From positions 112,921 through 176,920 of the forward strand of contig NZ_JSWF01000016.1 of NCBI RefSeq assembly GCF_000797445.1: a stretch of 64,000 nucleotides of DNA, written 5' to 3'. Numbering within the stretch: the stretch's first letter is position 1; each line of letters opens with the position of its first letter. The stretch is from Lacinutrix jangbogonensis. GTDB lineage: Bacteria > Bacteroidota > Bacteroidia > Flavobacteriales > Flavobacteriaceae. Positions 35,486-43,537 of this stretch are shown piece after piece. The position numbers and the translations under genes were made by a program. The notes beneath the pieces are model-generated. The model was given only the letters and a program-made list of their open reading frames with translations. It ran no database searches and was not told the origin of the DNA.

Positions 35486-36838
35486 TTAATTACAACCTAA
35501 GTCTATTTGAGATTGAGAATCTCCATTTGGAATACAGTTTCCCGAGAAAACAGATTCTGGAACATAACGCTCCAAATTAGCATCATAAAGTGCGTTTTCT
35601 ACAAACGATGTTAAATCTAAAATTTCTTGCTGCGTTAAGTCAACATCTATAAAACTTTGTGCTAATTGAGTATTTGGGACTAACTCATTTTCTTTTTGTC
35701 CAGAAGCAATGTAGCTAATAATGTTTTTTAATGTTGTAAACGAGCCACCATGTCCATAAACAGAATTACCTTTTAGATTGTATATAGTCGGTACTTTAAA
35801 CTTAAAATTATCTTCAGGATTATTCGTGAAACCACCTCTGCCTTTTCGCATTGTATTTAATTGGTCTTCATTAATAACTATATTATTAGTCGCGTTCATA
35901 TCGTTTAAACCCAATGCATAAAAGGCATTAGATTTAAGAGCAGGCCCCGTATGGCAACTAACACAATTAGCCTTATCGAAAAAAAGAATTGCACCTCTTT
36001 TTTCTTCGATAGACATGGCGTTGTAATCACCGCTTAGCCAATATTGCCAAGGTGCTTCGTTAGATAATAGCGTTCGGTTATAAGCTGCAATAGCTAATCC
36101 TCCTGTTAATTTAGAATAACGCTCATTTTCATCTATATCTGGAAATGCTTGATCGAACATAGCTTTATATCCATGAGTATTGACAAAATCTAAGTCAATT
36201 TTTAACCTGTGCGCTGTTTGGCCATTCATTCCTTGTACTTCAAGACCTTCATATCCTAATACGTTTTCAGGAATAGTCTCAAGATGTAAATTTGTATACG
36301 GTGTATTAATATCTGTACCTCCTAAAGCACCATTCCATAACATCACTTTTTGATAAGCTACATTTAAAAGAGTAGGTACTTTTATTGGAAGAATATCTAC
36401 AGAGTCTAATGGCATATTAAGATTAGGAATCCTAGTTTCTCCTTGATTACCATAACCAAAACCGCCTTCACCAATACCTTGAGTATTTCCAGAATAGAAA
36501 CTTGAGGCCATTGGGTGACAGCTAGCACAGGAATAGGCACCTGTCTCACTATCCATTTTAGGATTCCCTCCAGTTGCAGTATCATGAACTAACATTTTTC
36601 CTAAAGTAACTTTAGCTGTTGTTATAGGGTTTAATGGGTCTTGAGGTATAGCTGCATAATCGTTAGCGCTTGGAAGTAAAAAATAACCTGAACCAATACC
36701 CATGGAATTGTTATCAATTAAGCTTAATAACTCACTATCTATTGTAGAAATATCTTCATAAGAAGATTCGTTTTCACACGAGAAAATAATAAGAATTAAA
36801 ATAAAGCTTAGAATTTTATATAAACAGTTGTGTAGCAT
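35486..36838 (-). CDS. Di-haem cytochrome c peroxidase (MauG/CCP family) lipoprotein 1
   Basis: 450 residues starting with a lipoprotein signal (YKILSFILILIIFSCENES). Two haem c-binding motifs are seen: CASCHP near residue 103 and CVSCHT in the second half, the diagnostic pair of di-haem peroxidases. The first lies in a region with PMASSFYSGNTQ, the second before GPALKSNAFYALGLND. CCP proteins reduce hydrogen peroxide with electrons from small cytochromes, but MauG-like members oxidise other substrates, and this one cannot be assigned. It is one of two in the window; the other (47988-49178) is shorter. Likely anchored to the periplasmic side of a membrane. Confidence 0.88.
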   Translation of the reverse strand: MLHNCLYKILSFILILIIFSCENESSYEDISTIDSELLSLIDNNSMGIGSGYFLLPSANDYAAIPQDPLNPITTAKVTLGKMLVHDTATGGNPKMDSETGAYSCASCHPMASSFYSGNTQGIGEGGFGYGNQGETRIPNLNMPLDSVDILPIKVPTLLNVAYQKVMLWNGALGGTDINTPYTNLHLETIPENVLGYEGLEVQGMNGQTAHRLKIDLDFVNTHGYKAMFDQAFPDIDENERYSKLTGGLAIAAYNRTLLSNEAPWQYWLSGDYNAMSIEEKRGAILFFDKANCVSCHTGPALKSNAFYALGLNDMNATNNIVINEDQLNTMRKGRGGFTNNPEDNFKFKVPTIYNLKGNSVYGHGGSFTTLKNIISYIASGQKENELVPNTQLAQSFIDVDLTQQEILDLTSFVENALYDANLERYVPESVFSGNCIPNGDSQSQIDLGCN

Positions 36839-36964
36839 TTTTCGTCTCGATTTTTATTGTAGCATTTAAATCTAGTTTTTTAATTGTTAACAATGTCCTT
36901 TTTTTAGATAAAAGTACATAATGTCTCTATAGAATTGAGTCAACTAGGTAGTTATTAAGCATAA

Positions 36965-36993
36965 AAAAGCCCAATCCTAAAGATTGGGCTTTT
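36965..36993 (-). terminator. Terminator after the OmpA-family gene
   Basis: A perfect 12-bp stem (AAAAGCCCAATC with GATTGGGCTTTT) with a 5-nt loop and T tracts on both sides, lying just 3' of the gene at 37016-37873 on the minus strand. It could act on either strand. Confidence 0.85.
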
Positions 36994-37015
36994 CAATTTT
37001 ATATAATCCTAAAGA

Positions 37016-37873
37016 TTAATTTTCTTCAGATAAATTTTTCATTTCCGTTTCAATCATTTCATAGAATTGATCGATTTTTGGTAGAATGTAGATTTTAGTT
37101 CTTCTGTTTATTGCTTTATTTGTTGGAGAGTCGTTAGCGACTAAAGGTAAGTGGTCTCCACGTCCAGCAGCAATTAACTGTTCAGGTTTTACACCTAAAT
37201 TTTGTAAAGCTCTTACAATTGCAGTACTACGTTTTACACTTAAATCCCAATTATCAATTAATACACCTTTTTTATAAGGTACATTATCTGTATGGCCTTC
37301 AACCATTGCTTCAAAGTTAGGCTTACTGTTAATTACAGTGGCAACTTTTCCAAGAATTTCATTTGCTCTACTACTTATATTATAACTTCCTGTTTTAAAT
37401 AATAGCTTATCGGATAGAGAGATAAAAACCACGCTTTTTTCAACGTTAATTTCAATGTCATCATCATTTAATCCTACTTCTTTCTTTAAACTAGTAACTA
37501 AGGCTAAAGTAACACTGTCTTTTTTAGTTATTGCATCTTGTAATCTAGAAATTTTTAATTCTTTCTCTTTAATGCTTTCTAAAGATTTTTCAAGATTTTT
37601 GGCACCTTGAGTTGTTAAAACAGTCATGTCTTTAGACGATTCTATTAAGGCTTTATTGTTTACCCTCATATCTGCAACGCGTTGTTTAAGTTCTTCTAAA
37701 CGAGCAGAAGCAGCAGCTTCATCAGCAAGACATTTATTTAGTTTAACTGTTGAAGTGTTTAAAAGATCTTGAGTGTTTTTTTGCTTTTCTTCAAGAGCTA
37801 TGAAATCTTTTTTAGAGACACATGAACTTAAGACTAGTAATGTAATAGCACTAAATACTAATAATTTTTTCAT
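37016..37873 (-). CDS. OmpA/MotB-domain lipoprotein
   Basis: 285 residues. Lipoprotein signal (LLVFSAITLLVLSSCVSKK), a long alpha-helical, probably coiled-coil region (about 25-130: EEKQKNTQDLLNTSTVK, EELKQRVADMRV), then an OmpA-like peptidoglycan-binding domain. Its core is visible as F-K-T-G-S-Y-N-I near 160, VEGHTDNVPY near 193 and RRTKIYILP near 258, the region where OmpA contacts diaminopimelate. It probably ties the outer membrane to peptidoglycan. A strong terminator follows. Its role in gliding or envelope upkeep is unknown. Confidence 0.9.
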   Translation of the reverse strand: MKKLLVFSAITLLVLSSCVSKKDFIALEEKQKNTQDLLNTSTVKLNKCLADEAAASARLEELKQRVADMRVNNKALIESSKDMTVLTTQGAKNLEKSLESIKEKELKISRLQDAITKKDSVTLALVTSLKKEVGLNDDDIEINVEKSVVFISLSDKLLFKTGSYNISSRANEILGKVATVINSKPNFEAMVEGHTDNVPYKKGVLIDNWDLSVKRSTAIVRALQNLGVKPEQLIAAGRGDHLPLVANDSPTNKAINRRTKIYILPKIDQFYEMIETEMKNLSEEN

Positions 37874-37966
37874 AATTGTTATCGGTTAAAATTAAATTTA
37901 AACAAGTCAAAAATAGCCAATTTTAATATGTTAAAAAAAGGATTAACAAAACTTTTGCTAAAAGTG

Positions 37967-38956
37967 CTACAAATTTGTAAAATACTTATTTTTAGTAGCA
38001 AAATAAGACCATACAACAGATTTTGTTTTGTAATAATTGGTTTTCTGTTTAAGCATATTACGCTGTTTTAATAGCATAGGTAACATGGCATAAAAACTAA
38101 TATGTGCTTTTAAAATGGCAAAAATATGTGCGAATTTTAATTCAAACAAAAATTTAATAGCGGCTAATCCATCTAAAGTCAATCTAGTAAATAGTAATAC
38201 AAAAAGATTACCAGAAGCATTCTTGGTTAAAGTTGCAAGGCTGTTTCTGAAATTTAGGTATGTTTTTTTTGGATTCGTTTTACTTAGTGTTGCGCCACCA
38301 ATATGATATACTATAGATTGTGAAACGTACTTGGAAGTAAAGCCCAAATTGAATGCCCTCCAGCATAAATCTATTTCTTCCATATGCGCAAAAAACGATT
38401 CGTCAAAACCATTTAAAGCATTAAAAACCTCTTTTCTAATAAAGAAACAGGCACCAGAAGCCCAAAAAATATTAGTGTTATCGTTGTACTGTCCTTGGTC
38501 TTCTTCAATCTCCTCAAAAATGCGACCACGACAGTAAGGGTAGCCATATTTGTCTATAAAACCGCCAGCTGCGCCAGCATATTCAAAGTATGTTTTCTTT
38601 TTGTAGTCTAATATTTTAGGTTGAATAATGGCTGTATTGTCTTCAGTTTTAAATGTGTCAATAACAGGAGTGAGCCAGTTTTTTGTAACTTCAATATCAC
38701 TATTAACTAAGCAGAATATATCTTCTTCTAAATGCTTTAAGGCGTCATTATAACCTTTAGCATAACCTCCGTTTTCTTTATTTCTAATAATTTTCACTTC
38801 AGGAAAATCAGATTCAATAAAACTAATAGAATCATCTGTAGAAGCATTATCTGCAACATAAATAGTTGCGTCTTGAGAATGTTCAATAATAGAAGGCAAG
38901 AACTTTCGTAAAAGTGCTTTTCCATTCCAATTTAATATGACTACAGCTGTTTTCAA
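37967..38956 (-). CDS. Family 2 glycosyltransferase (rhamnosyl-/galactosyl-transferase-like)
   Basis: 329 residues. GT-A fold: VVILNWNGKALLRKFLPS at the start, V-A-D-N-A-S-T-D-D-S (nucleotide-sugar binding), the metal/nucleotide-contact LVNSDIEV, and a C-terminal acceptor part with MEEIDLCWRAFNLGF. These are the conserved blocks of GT2 enzymes that add sugars to surface polysaccharide or lipid. A membrane-interacting C-terminus is likely. It ends its own group and overlaps the DUF998 gene by 4 bp, so it is co-translated with it. Acceptor unknown. Confidence 0.9.
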   Translation of the reverse strand: MKTAVVILNWNGKALLRKFLPSIIEHSQDATIYVADNASTDDSISFIESDFPEVKIIRNKENGGYAKGYNDALKHLEEDIFCLVNSDIEVTKNWLTPVIDTFKTEDNTAIIQPKILDYKKKTYFEYAGAAGGFIDKYGYPYCRGRIFEEIEEDQGQYNDNTNIFWASGACFFIRKEVFNALNGFDESFFAHMEEIDLCWRAFNLGFTSKYVSQSIVYHIGGATLSKTNPKKTYLNFRNSLATLTKNASGNLFVLLFTRLTLDGLAAIKFLFELKFAHIFAILKAHISFYAMLPMLLKQRNMLKQKTNYYKTKSVVWSYFATKNKYFTNL

Positions 38957-39579
38957 GTGTTTGTTTTAGTTTTTATATAAAGTGCAAAGTTAATTAACCA
39001 AAATAAGATACAACTTTCAACCAGTCTTTGATAAAATCCTATGTAATTACTTTCTGAGTTAATAACAAGAAGCTGAGTGAAAACAATAGCAACGATTCCA
39101 CAGATAATAGATAACATTGCGATTCTTTTCCCATTGCCCCATTTTTTTGCGCTAATTCCTATTAAAATTAGGCAAATAGGGACAACTAAATAGGTTAGGC
39201 CACCAGAGAAATTATGTATTAACTGTGAAATACTCGGGTTAATTAATGCTCTATTGCATCCAGCATCACAAGGGAAAATGGCAACTATAATTGTCCCAGC
39301 GCCATAAAAAACACCAAATAATATCAAGCCTATTTTTGTTAAACTGGATTTTGGTAAAAATTTTAATGCAGAAAAAGCAAAAGCTGTTATAAAAATACCA
39401 GTTGGAATATAGCCAAAAAGTCTAATGTAAATTCCGTATGTTGTATCTATAGCATAACTTTCACTAATAAATTGTTGTATGTGATTGTAACCAGGAATTA
39501 GAGCTCCACCTAAAATTGATGATACAATAAATAAAAGTGTACCAATAATTCCGGACCAAAAAGTAACTGTTTTATTCAT
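38953..39579 (-). CDS. DUF998 family integral membrane protein
   Basis: 208 residues from the ATG at 39579 (MNKTVTFWSG), preferred over the frame's earlier ATG at 39642, because it gives a clean membrane start and only 8 bp of overlap with the upstream gene. Six membrane segments are visible, among them ITILGTLLF-like, YIPTGIFITAFAFSAL, LILFGVFYGAGTIIVAIFP and IICGIVAIVFTQL. A G-A-G-T-I-I-V-A-I-F-P-C-D-A-G-C segment with paired Cys is typical of DUF998. Role unknown. It is coupled to the HsdR_N gene upstream and the GT2 gene downstream. Confidence 0.8.
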   Translation of the reverse strand: MNKTVTFWSGIIGTLLFIVSSILGGALIPGYNHIQQFISESYAIDTTYGIYIRLFGYIPTGIFITAFAFSALKFLPKSSLTKIGLILFGVFYGAGTIIVAIFPCDAGCNRALINPSISQLIHNFSGGLTYLVVPICLILIGISAKKWGNGKRIAMLSIICGIVAIVFTQLLVINSESNYIGFYQRLVESCILFWLINFALYIKTKTNT

Positions 39580-40027
39580 TTGAAGTATAATTAGGGATGT
39601 CTTCCAAAAACTCATATTTTTCAGCCTCAAAATCCATAACACAATAATAATGATTTAATCCATTAGTCACCATTAAATAGGTTGCATTTAAAGCCAAATT
39701 GTAACGTGCCACTTGGTCGAACGTATCTTGTTTAATTTTTATTTTTGGTGCTTTACATTCTACAATTAAGTGAATACTACCATCTGTATTAAAAACAACA
39801 ATATCATAACGTTTCTTTAAATCGTTGACTTTTAGTTCTTTTTCAACGTTAATAAGGGATTTAGGATAGCCTTTTACTTCAATTAAATAGTACACGCAAT
39901 GCTGCCTTACCCATTCTTCGGGTTGTAGGATTATAAATTTTTTACGAATAGCATCGAATATAGATACTTTATTTTCGCTATTTTTGAAACGAAACGTAAA
40001 CTTTGGAAAATTGAGTGCTTGCATCAA
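39572..40027 (-). CDS. Type I restriction HsdR N-terminal-domain protein (PD-(D/E)xK fold), stand-alone
   Basis: 151 residues. The pattern I-L-Q-P-E-E-W-V-R-Q-H near 32-42, D-I-V-V-F-N-T-D-G near 73, and V-E-C-K-A-P near 88-93 matches the HSDR_N_2 nuclease domain; the E-x-K with the upstream Asp supplies the PD-(D/E)xK metal site. Without HsdM, HsdS or a helicase, it cannot be a type I restriction enzyme. Small stand-alone members lie near holA in several Bacteroidota, so the position beside holA here (divergent, 114 bp) is typical. Its function is not known; a nuclease role in DNA repair is possible. Confidence 0.85.
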   Translation of the reverse strand: MMQALNFPKFTFRFKNSENKVSIFDAIRKKFIILQPEEWVRQHCVYYLIEVKGYPKSLINVEKELKVNDLKKRYDIVVFNTDGSIHLIVECKAPKIKIKQDTFDQVARYNLALNATYLMVTNGLNHYYCVMDFEAEKYEFLEDIPNYTSNE

Positions 40028-40141
40028 AGCAATTTATTGTTTTTTCAAAGTTAAGCTTCAACAATCAAAAACCAAATTACAACGGCTTTTTATTCGTTCA
40101 ATTTGGGATTTGGAATTATTTAATTTGGAATTTGAACTACT

Positions 40142-41146
40142 TTGGACGAAGTTAAAAAACTAGTTACAGACATAAGGAATAAGAAACTTGCACCTATTTA
40201 TTTACTAATGGGTGAAGAAGCATATTATATTGATAAAATTTCAGATTTTATTCAAGATACTGTTTTAGCCGAAGAAGAGAAAGGTTTTAATCAGATGGTC
40301 TTGTATGGTCGTGATGTTACAATAGAAGACATCGTGGGTAATGCCAAGCGTTTTCCAATGATGGCAGATAAACAAGTGGTTATCGTAAAAGAGGCTCAAG
40401 ACTTATCGCGTACTATTGATAAATTGGCAGATTATGCTAAAAATCCACAGCCATCCACCGTTTTGGTTATTTGCTATAAATACAAAAGCGTAGATAAGCG
40501 AAAGGCAGTTTATAAAGCTATAAAAAAAGCAGGTGTTGTTTTCGAGAGTAAAAAATTTTACGACAATCAAGTGCCAGATTGGATAAGAAGAACATTATCT
40601 ACAAAAGGTTATAAAATAGCTCCAAAAGCATCACAAATGTTAGTAGAGTTTTTGGGTACAGATTTAAGTAAAATTAATAATGAATTAGAAAAACTTCAAA
40701 TCGTTTTACCACAAGGCACCGAAATATCTCCATTGCATATTGAAGAAAATATTGGTATTAGTAAAGACTATAATAATTTCGAATTACGAAAAGCAATAGG
40801 TTCTCGTGATGATGTAAAGGCTTTTAAAATAGTGAATTATTTTGGTGAGAATCCAAAAGATAACCCAATGGTAGTGACGGTTTCGTTACTGTTTAATTTC
40901 TTTTCTCAATTATTACATTTACATGGTATGAGTGATAAATCGCCAAGAAGTGTTGCCTCTGCATTGCGTGTTAACCCCTATTTTGTAACTGAATATTTGG
41001 ATGCTGCACGAAATTTTCCAATGCGAAAAGTGAGTGGTATTATTGCAGTATTGAGAGAGTTTGATGTAAAAAGTAAAGGTGTAAATGCCAATGCGATACC
41101 ACAGAAAGATTTATTGAAGGAAATGCTAGTTAGGGTTTTAAATTAA
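40142..41146 (+). CDS. holA: DNA polymerase III subunit delta (HolA)
   Basis: 334 residues, as expected for HolA, the wrench of the clamp loader. The N-terminus has the typical APIYLLMGEEAYYIDKISDF, followed by a Walker-like but degenerate nucleotide fold, K-R-F-P-M-M-A-D-K-Q-V-V-I-V-K-E-A near 65-90, and an LAD-like lid with K-I-N-N-E-L-E-K-L near 180. The C-terminal helical collar ends with the pattern DLLKEMLVRVL. The start is TTG at 40142; the next ATG would remove the conserved first strand. Followed after 13 bp by the DinB-like gene, so the two may be one operon. Confidence 0.93.
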   Translation: MDEVKKLVTDIRNKKLAPIYLLMGEEAYYIDKISDFIQDTVLAEEEKGFNQMVLYGRDVTIEDIVGNAKRFPMMADKQVVIVKEAQDLSRTIDKLADYAKNPQPSTVLVICYKYKSVDKRKAVYKAIKKAGVVFESKKFYDNQVPDWIRRTLSTKGYKIAPKASQMLVEFLGTDLSKINNELEKLQIVLPQGTEISPLHIEENIGISKDYNNFELRKAIGSRDDVKAFKIVNYFGENPKDNPMVVTVSLLFNFFSQLLHLHGMSDKSPRSVASALRVNPYFVTEYLDAARNFPMRKVSGIIAVLREFDVKSKGVNANAIPQKDLLKEMLVRVLN

Positions 41147-41159
41147 ACCATTCTTTTAA

Positions 41160-41621
41160 ATGAAGAATAGAATGCTTGTTGCCATAATGATAGAATATAC
41201 AAGGGCAACTGCACCGTTAAAAGATATTCTTTCTCATATAACGGAAAAAGACTTTTCTGAAATTAGAGATTATAAAACTACAGATGAAGATTGTAAATCT
41301 ATTTTAGCAGTAGTAAATCATTGTATTAATTCGGGATATACTTATGCAAATTATATAGATTCTATAACTCAAGATAGTACTTGGTTAGCGTACGAAAAAG
41401 TTATTGTTAATCCTTTAATGGCAATAGATGAACTTGATAAAATGCTAGATTATACTCAAGCCATTTTAGAGAAGATAAGCTTTTATACCGATAAAGAATT
41501 AGAGCAGTTTCAAATTAAAACCAGATGGCATGTAACTTACGATGTTGAGCAATTATTAGAACATGCAATAGTACACATATTAAGACATCGTCTACAGATA
41601 GAAAATTTCCTTAAAACTTAA
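41160..41621 (+). CDS. DinB-like four-helix protein
   Basis: 153 residues. Four long helices are predicted, and the His residues that form the metal site in DinB/YfiT proteins can be seen: V-V-N-H-C-I-N-S near 63, and in the last helix E-H-A-I-V-H-I-L-R-H-R-L-Q. DinB-like proteins are often metal-dependent and bind or transfer thiols, but this one has no assigned substrate. The start could also be one of the internal ATGs (at 41172 or 41187). It follows holA by 13 bp and is followed by the cupin gene 6 bp later, so all three probably share a transcript. Confidence 0.75.
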   Translation: MKNRMLVAIMIEYTRATAPLKDILSHITEKDFSEIRDYKTTDEDCKSILAVVNHCINSGYTYANYIDSITQDSTWLAYEKVIVNPLMAIDELDKMLDYTQAILEKISFYTDKELEQFQIKTRWHVTYDVEQLLEHAIVHILRHRLQIENFLKT

Positions 41622-41627
41622 ATACAA

Positions 41628-41990
41628 ATGAAAAACTTATTATTTCTTCTTGTTATTGTACTGTTTTCTTGTAAACCAACCCAAAATCTTCCTGATCCTT
41701 ATGAAGTAGGTTGGAATGGAGAGAAAGTATGCGAGGTTTTAAGTGAAACGAAAAAACAACGCATTTTAAAATGTGTTTTTCCTCCAAATGTGGGGCACGA
41801 AAAACACTACCATAATCCACATTTTGGTTATACGTTAGCAGGAAGTACTTTCCAGATTACAGATGTAAAAGGGATACGAAATGTTCCAGTTAAAACAGGA
41901 ACTAATTGGTCTAAAACAGAATTAAGTGAGCACGAAGTGCTTAACGTTGGAGATAGTACCGCGGTGTTTTTAATTGTAGAGTCTAAGTAG
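41628..41990 (+). CDS. Small cupin-fold lipoprotein
   Basis: 120 residues. Lipoprotein signal MKNLLFLLVIVLFSCKP, then a compact beta barrel with a cupin-type motif: H-E-K-H-Y-H-N-P-H-F-G-Y-T-L-A-G (metal-binding His set) and a second conserved motif near E-H-E-V-L-N-V-G-D. Small cupins may bind or sense a ligand or catalyse a simple reaction. It ends the possible holA-dinB-cupin run. Weak A/T-rich inverted repeats occur after the stop but are not a clear terminator. Confidence 0.75.
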   Translation: MKNLLFLLVIVLFSCKPTQNLPDPYEVGWNGEKVCEVLSETKKQRILKCVFPPNVGHEKHYHNPHFGYTLAGSTFQITDVKGIRNVPVKTGTNWSKTELSEHEVLNVGDSTAVFLIVESK

Positions 41991-42052
41991 TATTCGATGA
42001 GATTAAGTTATTAATGATTACCATTAAAAAGTGATTTTTAAATATTTAATAA

Positions 42053-42523
42053 TCACATTTCATCCAGTTCCATATTAAAATCGTACTGTAAATCTTCATG
42101 AAGATTTACAATCTTCTTAGTTATCGCCTCAATATTACGATCGTAAATATTGGTGAGCGTTGTGTTTCTTGAAATAGAAGGTTTCATAGCTTTCAACTTT
42201 TTACAAAAGTAGAGTAGAAGTTCTACTTCTGTTTCTTTGTTAAGCGAATAGCGAATGTACTTTTTGGTGTTTCTTAAAATTTTCCGAACACTCTTTTTTA
42301 TATAGAAATAACTATCGGTATTAATAATGTCGAACTGTTCGTCTATTTCTTCTTTAACGGTTTCAATATAGCCAGCTTCACTGTCTGCTTCAAAAAGTAA
42401 ATAGGTGAGTAGTTCTTTGTTTTCCTTTTTAAAACGAGATAACCGCAAACAAAGCTCTGCAAGTTCTTCACTCGACTTGTGCTTTAGTTCTTTCCTTATG
42501 GTGACTACTGATACTGCTTTCAT
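42053..42523 (-). CDS. Conserved hypothetical protein, mainly helical
   Basis: 156 residues, strongly charged and largely alpha-helical (for example KELKHKSSEELAELCLRLS and EIDEQFDIINTDSYFYIKK), with no signal peptide, membrane helix or known catalytic motif. Lys-rich segments such as VRKILRNTKKYIRYSLNK could bind nucleic acid, but that is only a guess. It follows the P-loop gene on the same strand with 65 bp between, so it may be the last gene of the DUF202 group. Family unrecognised. Confidence 0.65.
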   Translation of the reverse strand: MKAVSVVTIRKELKHKSSEELAELCLRLSRFKKENKELLTYLLFEADSEAGYIETVKEEIDEQFDIINTDSYFYIKKSVRKILRNTKKYIRYSLNKETEVELLLYFCKKLKAMKPSISRNTTLTNIYDRNIEAITKKIVNLHEDLQYDFNMELDEM

Positions 42524-42588
42524 TACATGTTTATTTTTTTATTTCCGAGAAGACAGAAATCTCTTAATAAAAAAGGGATCTGTTTGGT

Positions 42589-43077
42589 TTATAACCTTAC
42601 GTGTACTCCTTTCTCTAATTCGTCTTTACTTGGTGTTTCAAACCAAGTTTCCATAAAATTAAAATCGGCTTCTGTAACTTCAAATTCAAACGTTTGACCT
42701 TTTTCAATATTACGATTTAAAACACGTTTTCTTCTTGTACTTTTAGGTATATCTAAAAAATGAAGTTTCACTTCAATAGCATTATCTATTGCAAAAATTC
42801 TGAATTTTTCACGATGTTCAAATTTTGAAAGGCCTAAGTCTAATATGGCGTCTGTTTTACTTTCTTTTAGTTGTAAAATTAAATCTAAAATTATTGATTC
42901 TGAGCGTTCAATACGTTCTAAAAACCATTGTAAACCATCGGTTTCAGTCTTATCTTTTAAAAACAAGGTGTTATTCCACTTGTCAATAGAAAAAACGACT
43001 CCTTTAGTTTCCTTTTTTAATTGATTAGAATATGTCGTTTTCCCAGAACCTGTATTACCAACTATTAAATGTATCAT
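42589..43077 (-). CDS. P-loop kinase-like ATP-binding protein (AAA_33/zeta-toxin-like fold)
   Basis: 162 residues, with Walker A G-N-T-G-S-G-K-T-T at 7-15 right at the N-terminus, followed by a Lys-rich lid region and I-L-D-L-G-L (Walker B-like) at about 80. R-R-K-R-V-L-N-R-N near 114 resembles the Arg lid of small-molecule or nucleotide kinases. Length and layout fit the AAA_33 group of predicted kinases, but no substrate can be named. The stop of DUF202 overlaps its start by one base (TAATG), so the two are translationally coupled. Confidence 0.8.
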   Translation of the reverse strand: MIHLIVGNTGSGKTTYSNQLKKETKGVVFSIDKWNNTLFLKDKTETDGLQWFLERIERSESIILDLILQLKESKTDAILDLGLSKFEHREKFRIFAIDNAIEVKLHFLDIPKSTRRKRVLNRNIEKGQTFEFEVTEADFNFMETWFETPSKDELEKGVHVRL

Positions 43078-43340
43078 TATATTTTGTAATGTTTCTTTAT
43101 CGTGTGTTTCACTTTAAAGAGTCTTAATATTCCAATAATTAAAATTATAGGAGAAATAATGGTTAATATAATCCCGAAAGTTTTAAGGTCCGTTAAAAAT
43201 TCTAGCTTAAGTATTGTTATTCCAGAACCTAAAAAGACCACAAACGTTCTAAAATAAGCTAAAAAAGTACGTTCGTTAGCTAGTTTAGTGCGTTCTATGG
43301 CTAACCAATCTCTTGTAGTTAAATCGTTTTCGTTTATCAT
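43077..43340 (-). CDS. DUF202 domain small membrane protein
   Basis: 87 residues. The family signature R-D-W-L-A-I-E-R-T-K-L-A-N-E-R-T-F-L-A-Y-F-R-T spans 10-32, followed by two membrane helices (VVFLGSGITILKL and FGIILTIISPIILIIGIL). DUF202 proteins are small inner-membrane proteins of unclear function. It begins a likely three-gene operon (DUF202, P-loop protein, helical protein), and a perfect 18-bp palindrome lies about 98 bp upstream (43438-43455), a candidate operator. Confidence 0.8.
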   Translation of the reverse strand: MINENDLTTRDWLAIERTKLANERTFLAYFRTFVVFLGSGITILKLEFLTDLKTFGIILTIISPIILIIGILRLFKVKHTIKKHYKI

Positions 43341-43437
43341 AAATTATCCTTCTCTTATTGAGATTAAAGAAACTGCTTTCATTTTAAGTATTAAATTAAA
43401 AGAGAACGTATCTTTAATATAAATTTAAAATTAATCA

Positions 43438-43455
43438 ATTGAAATGCATTTCAAT
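43438..43455. promoter_or_regulatory. Perfect 18-bp palindrome upstream of the DUF202 gene
   Basis: ATTGAAATGCATTTCAAT reads the same on both strands. It is placed 98-115 bp upstream of the DUF202 start and just beyond the terminator of the previous gene. It is a plausible dimeric repressor or activator site, though AT-rich palindromes also occur by chance. Confidence 0.35.
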
Positions 43456-43474
43456 ATAAAAACATAAAAAAAAT

Positions 43475-43513
43475 AAAAAGCTAGTTAGAAAAATAATCTA
43501 ACTAGCTTTTTTT
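43475..43513 (-). terminator. Strong terminator after the exported beta-propeller-like protein
   Basis: A perfect 15-bp stem (AAAAAGCTAGTTAGA with TCTAACTAGCTTTTT) with a 7-nt A/T loop, 24 bp 3' of the stop of the gene at 43538-44986. T tracts are present on both strands. Confidence 0.9.
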
Positions 43514-43537
43514 AATATTTAAAGATTGGTTATAATA

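Noticed and set aside
39572..40027. Restriction-modification system
   Set aside because: Only the N-terminal HsdR domain is present; no methylase or specificity subunit is seen nearby.
42031..42056. GTGATT...AATCAC as a terminator for the holA-dinB-cupin group
   Set aside because: Only a 6-bp A/T-rich stem that overlaps the stop of the convergent gene, so too weak to claim.
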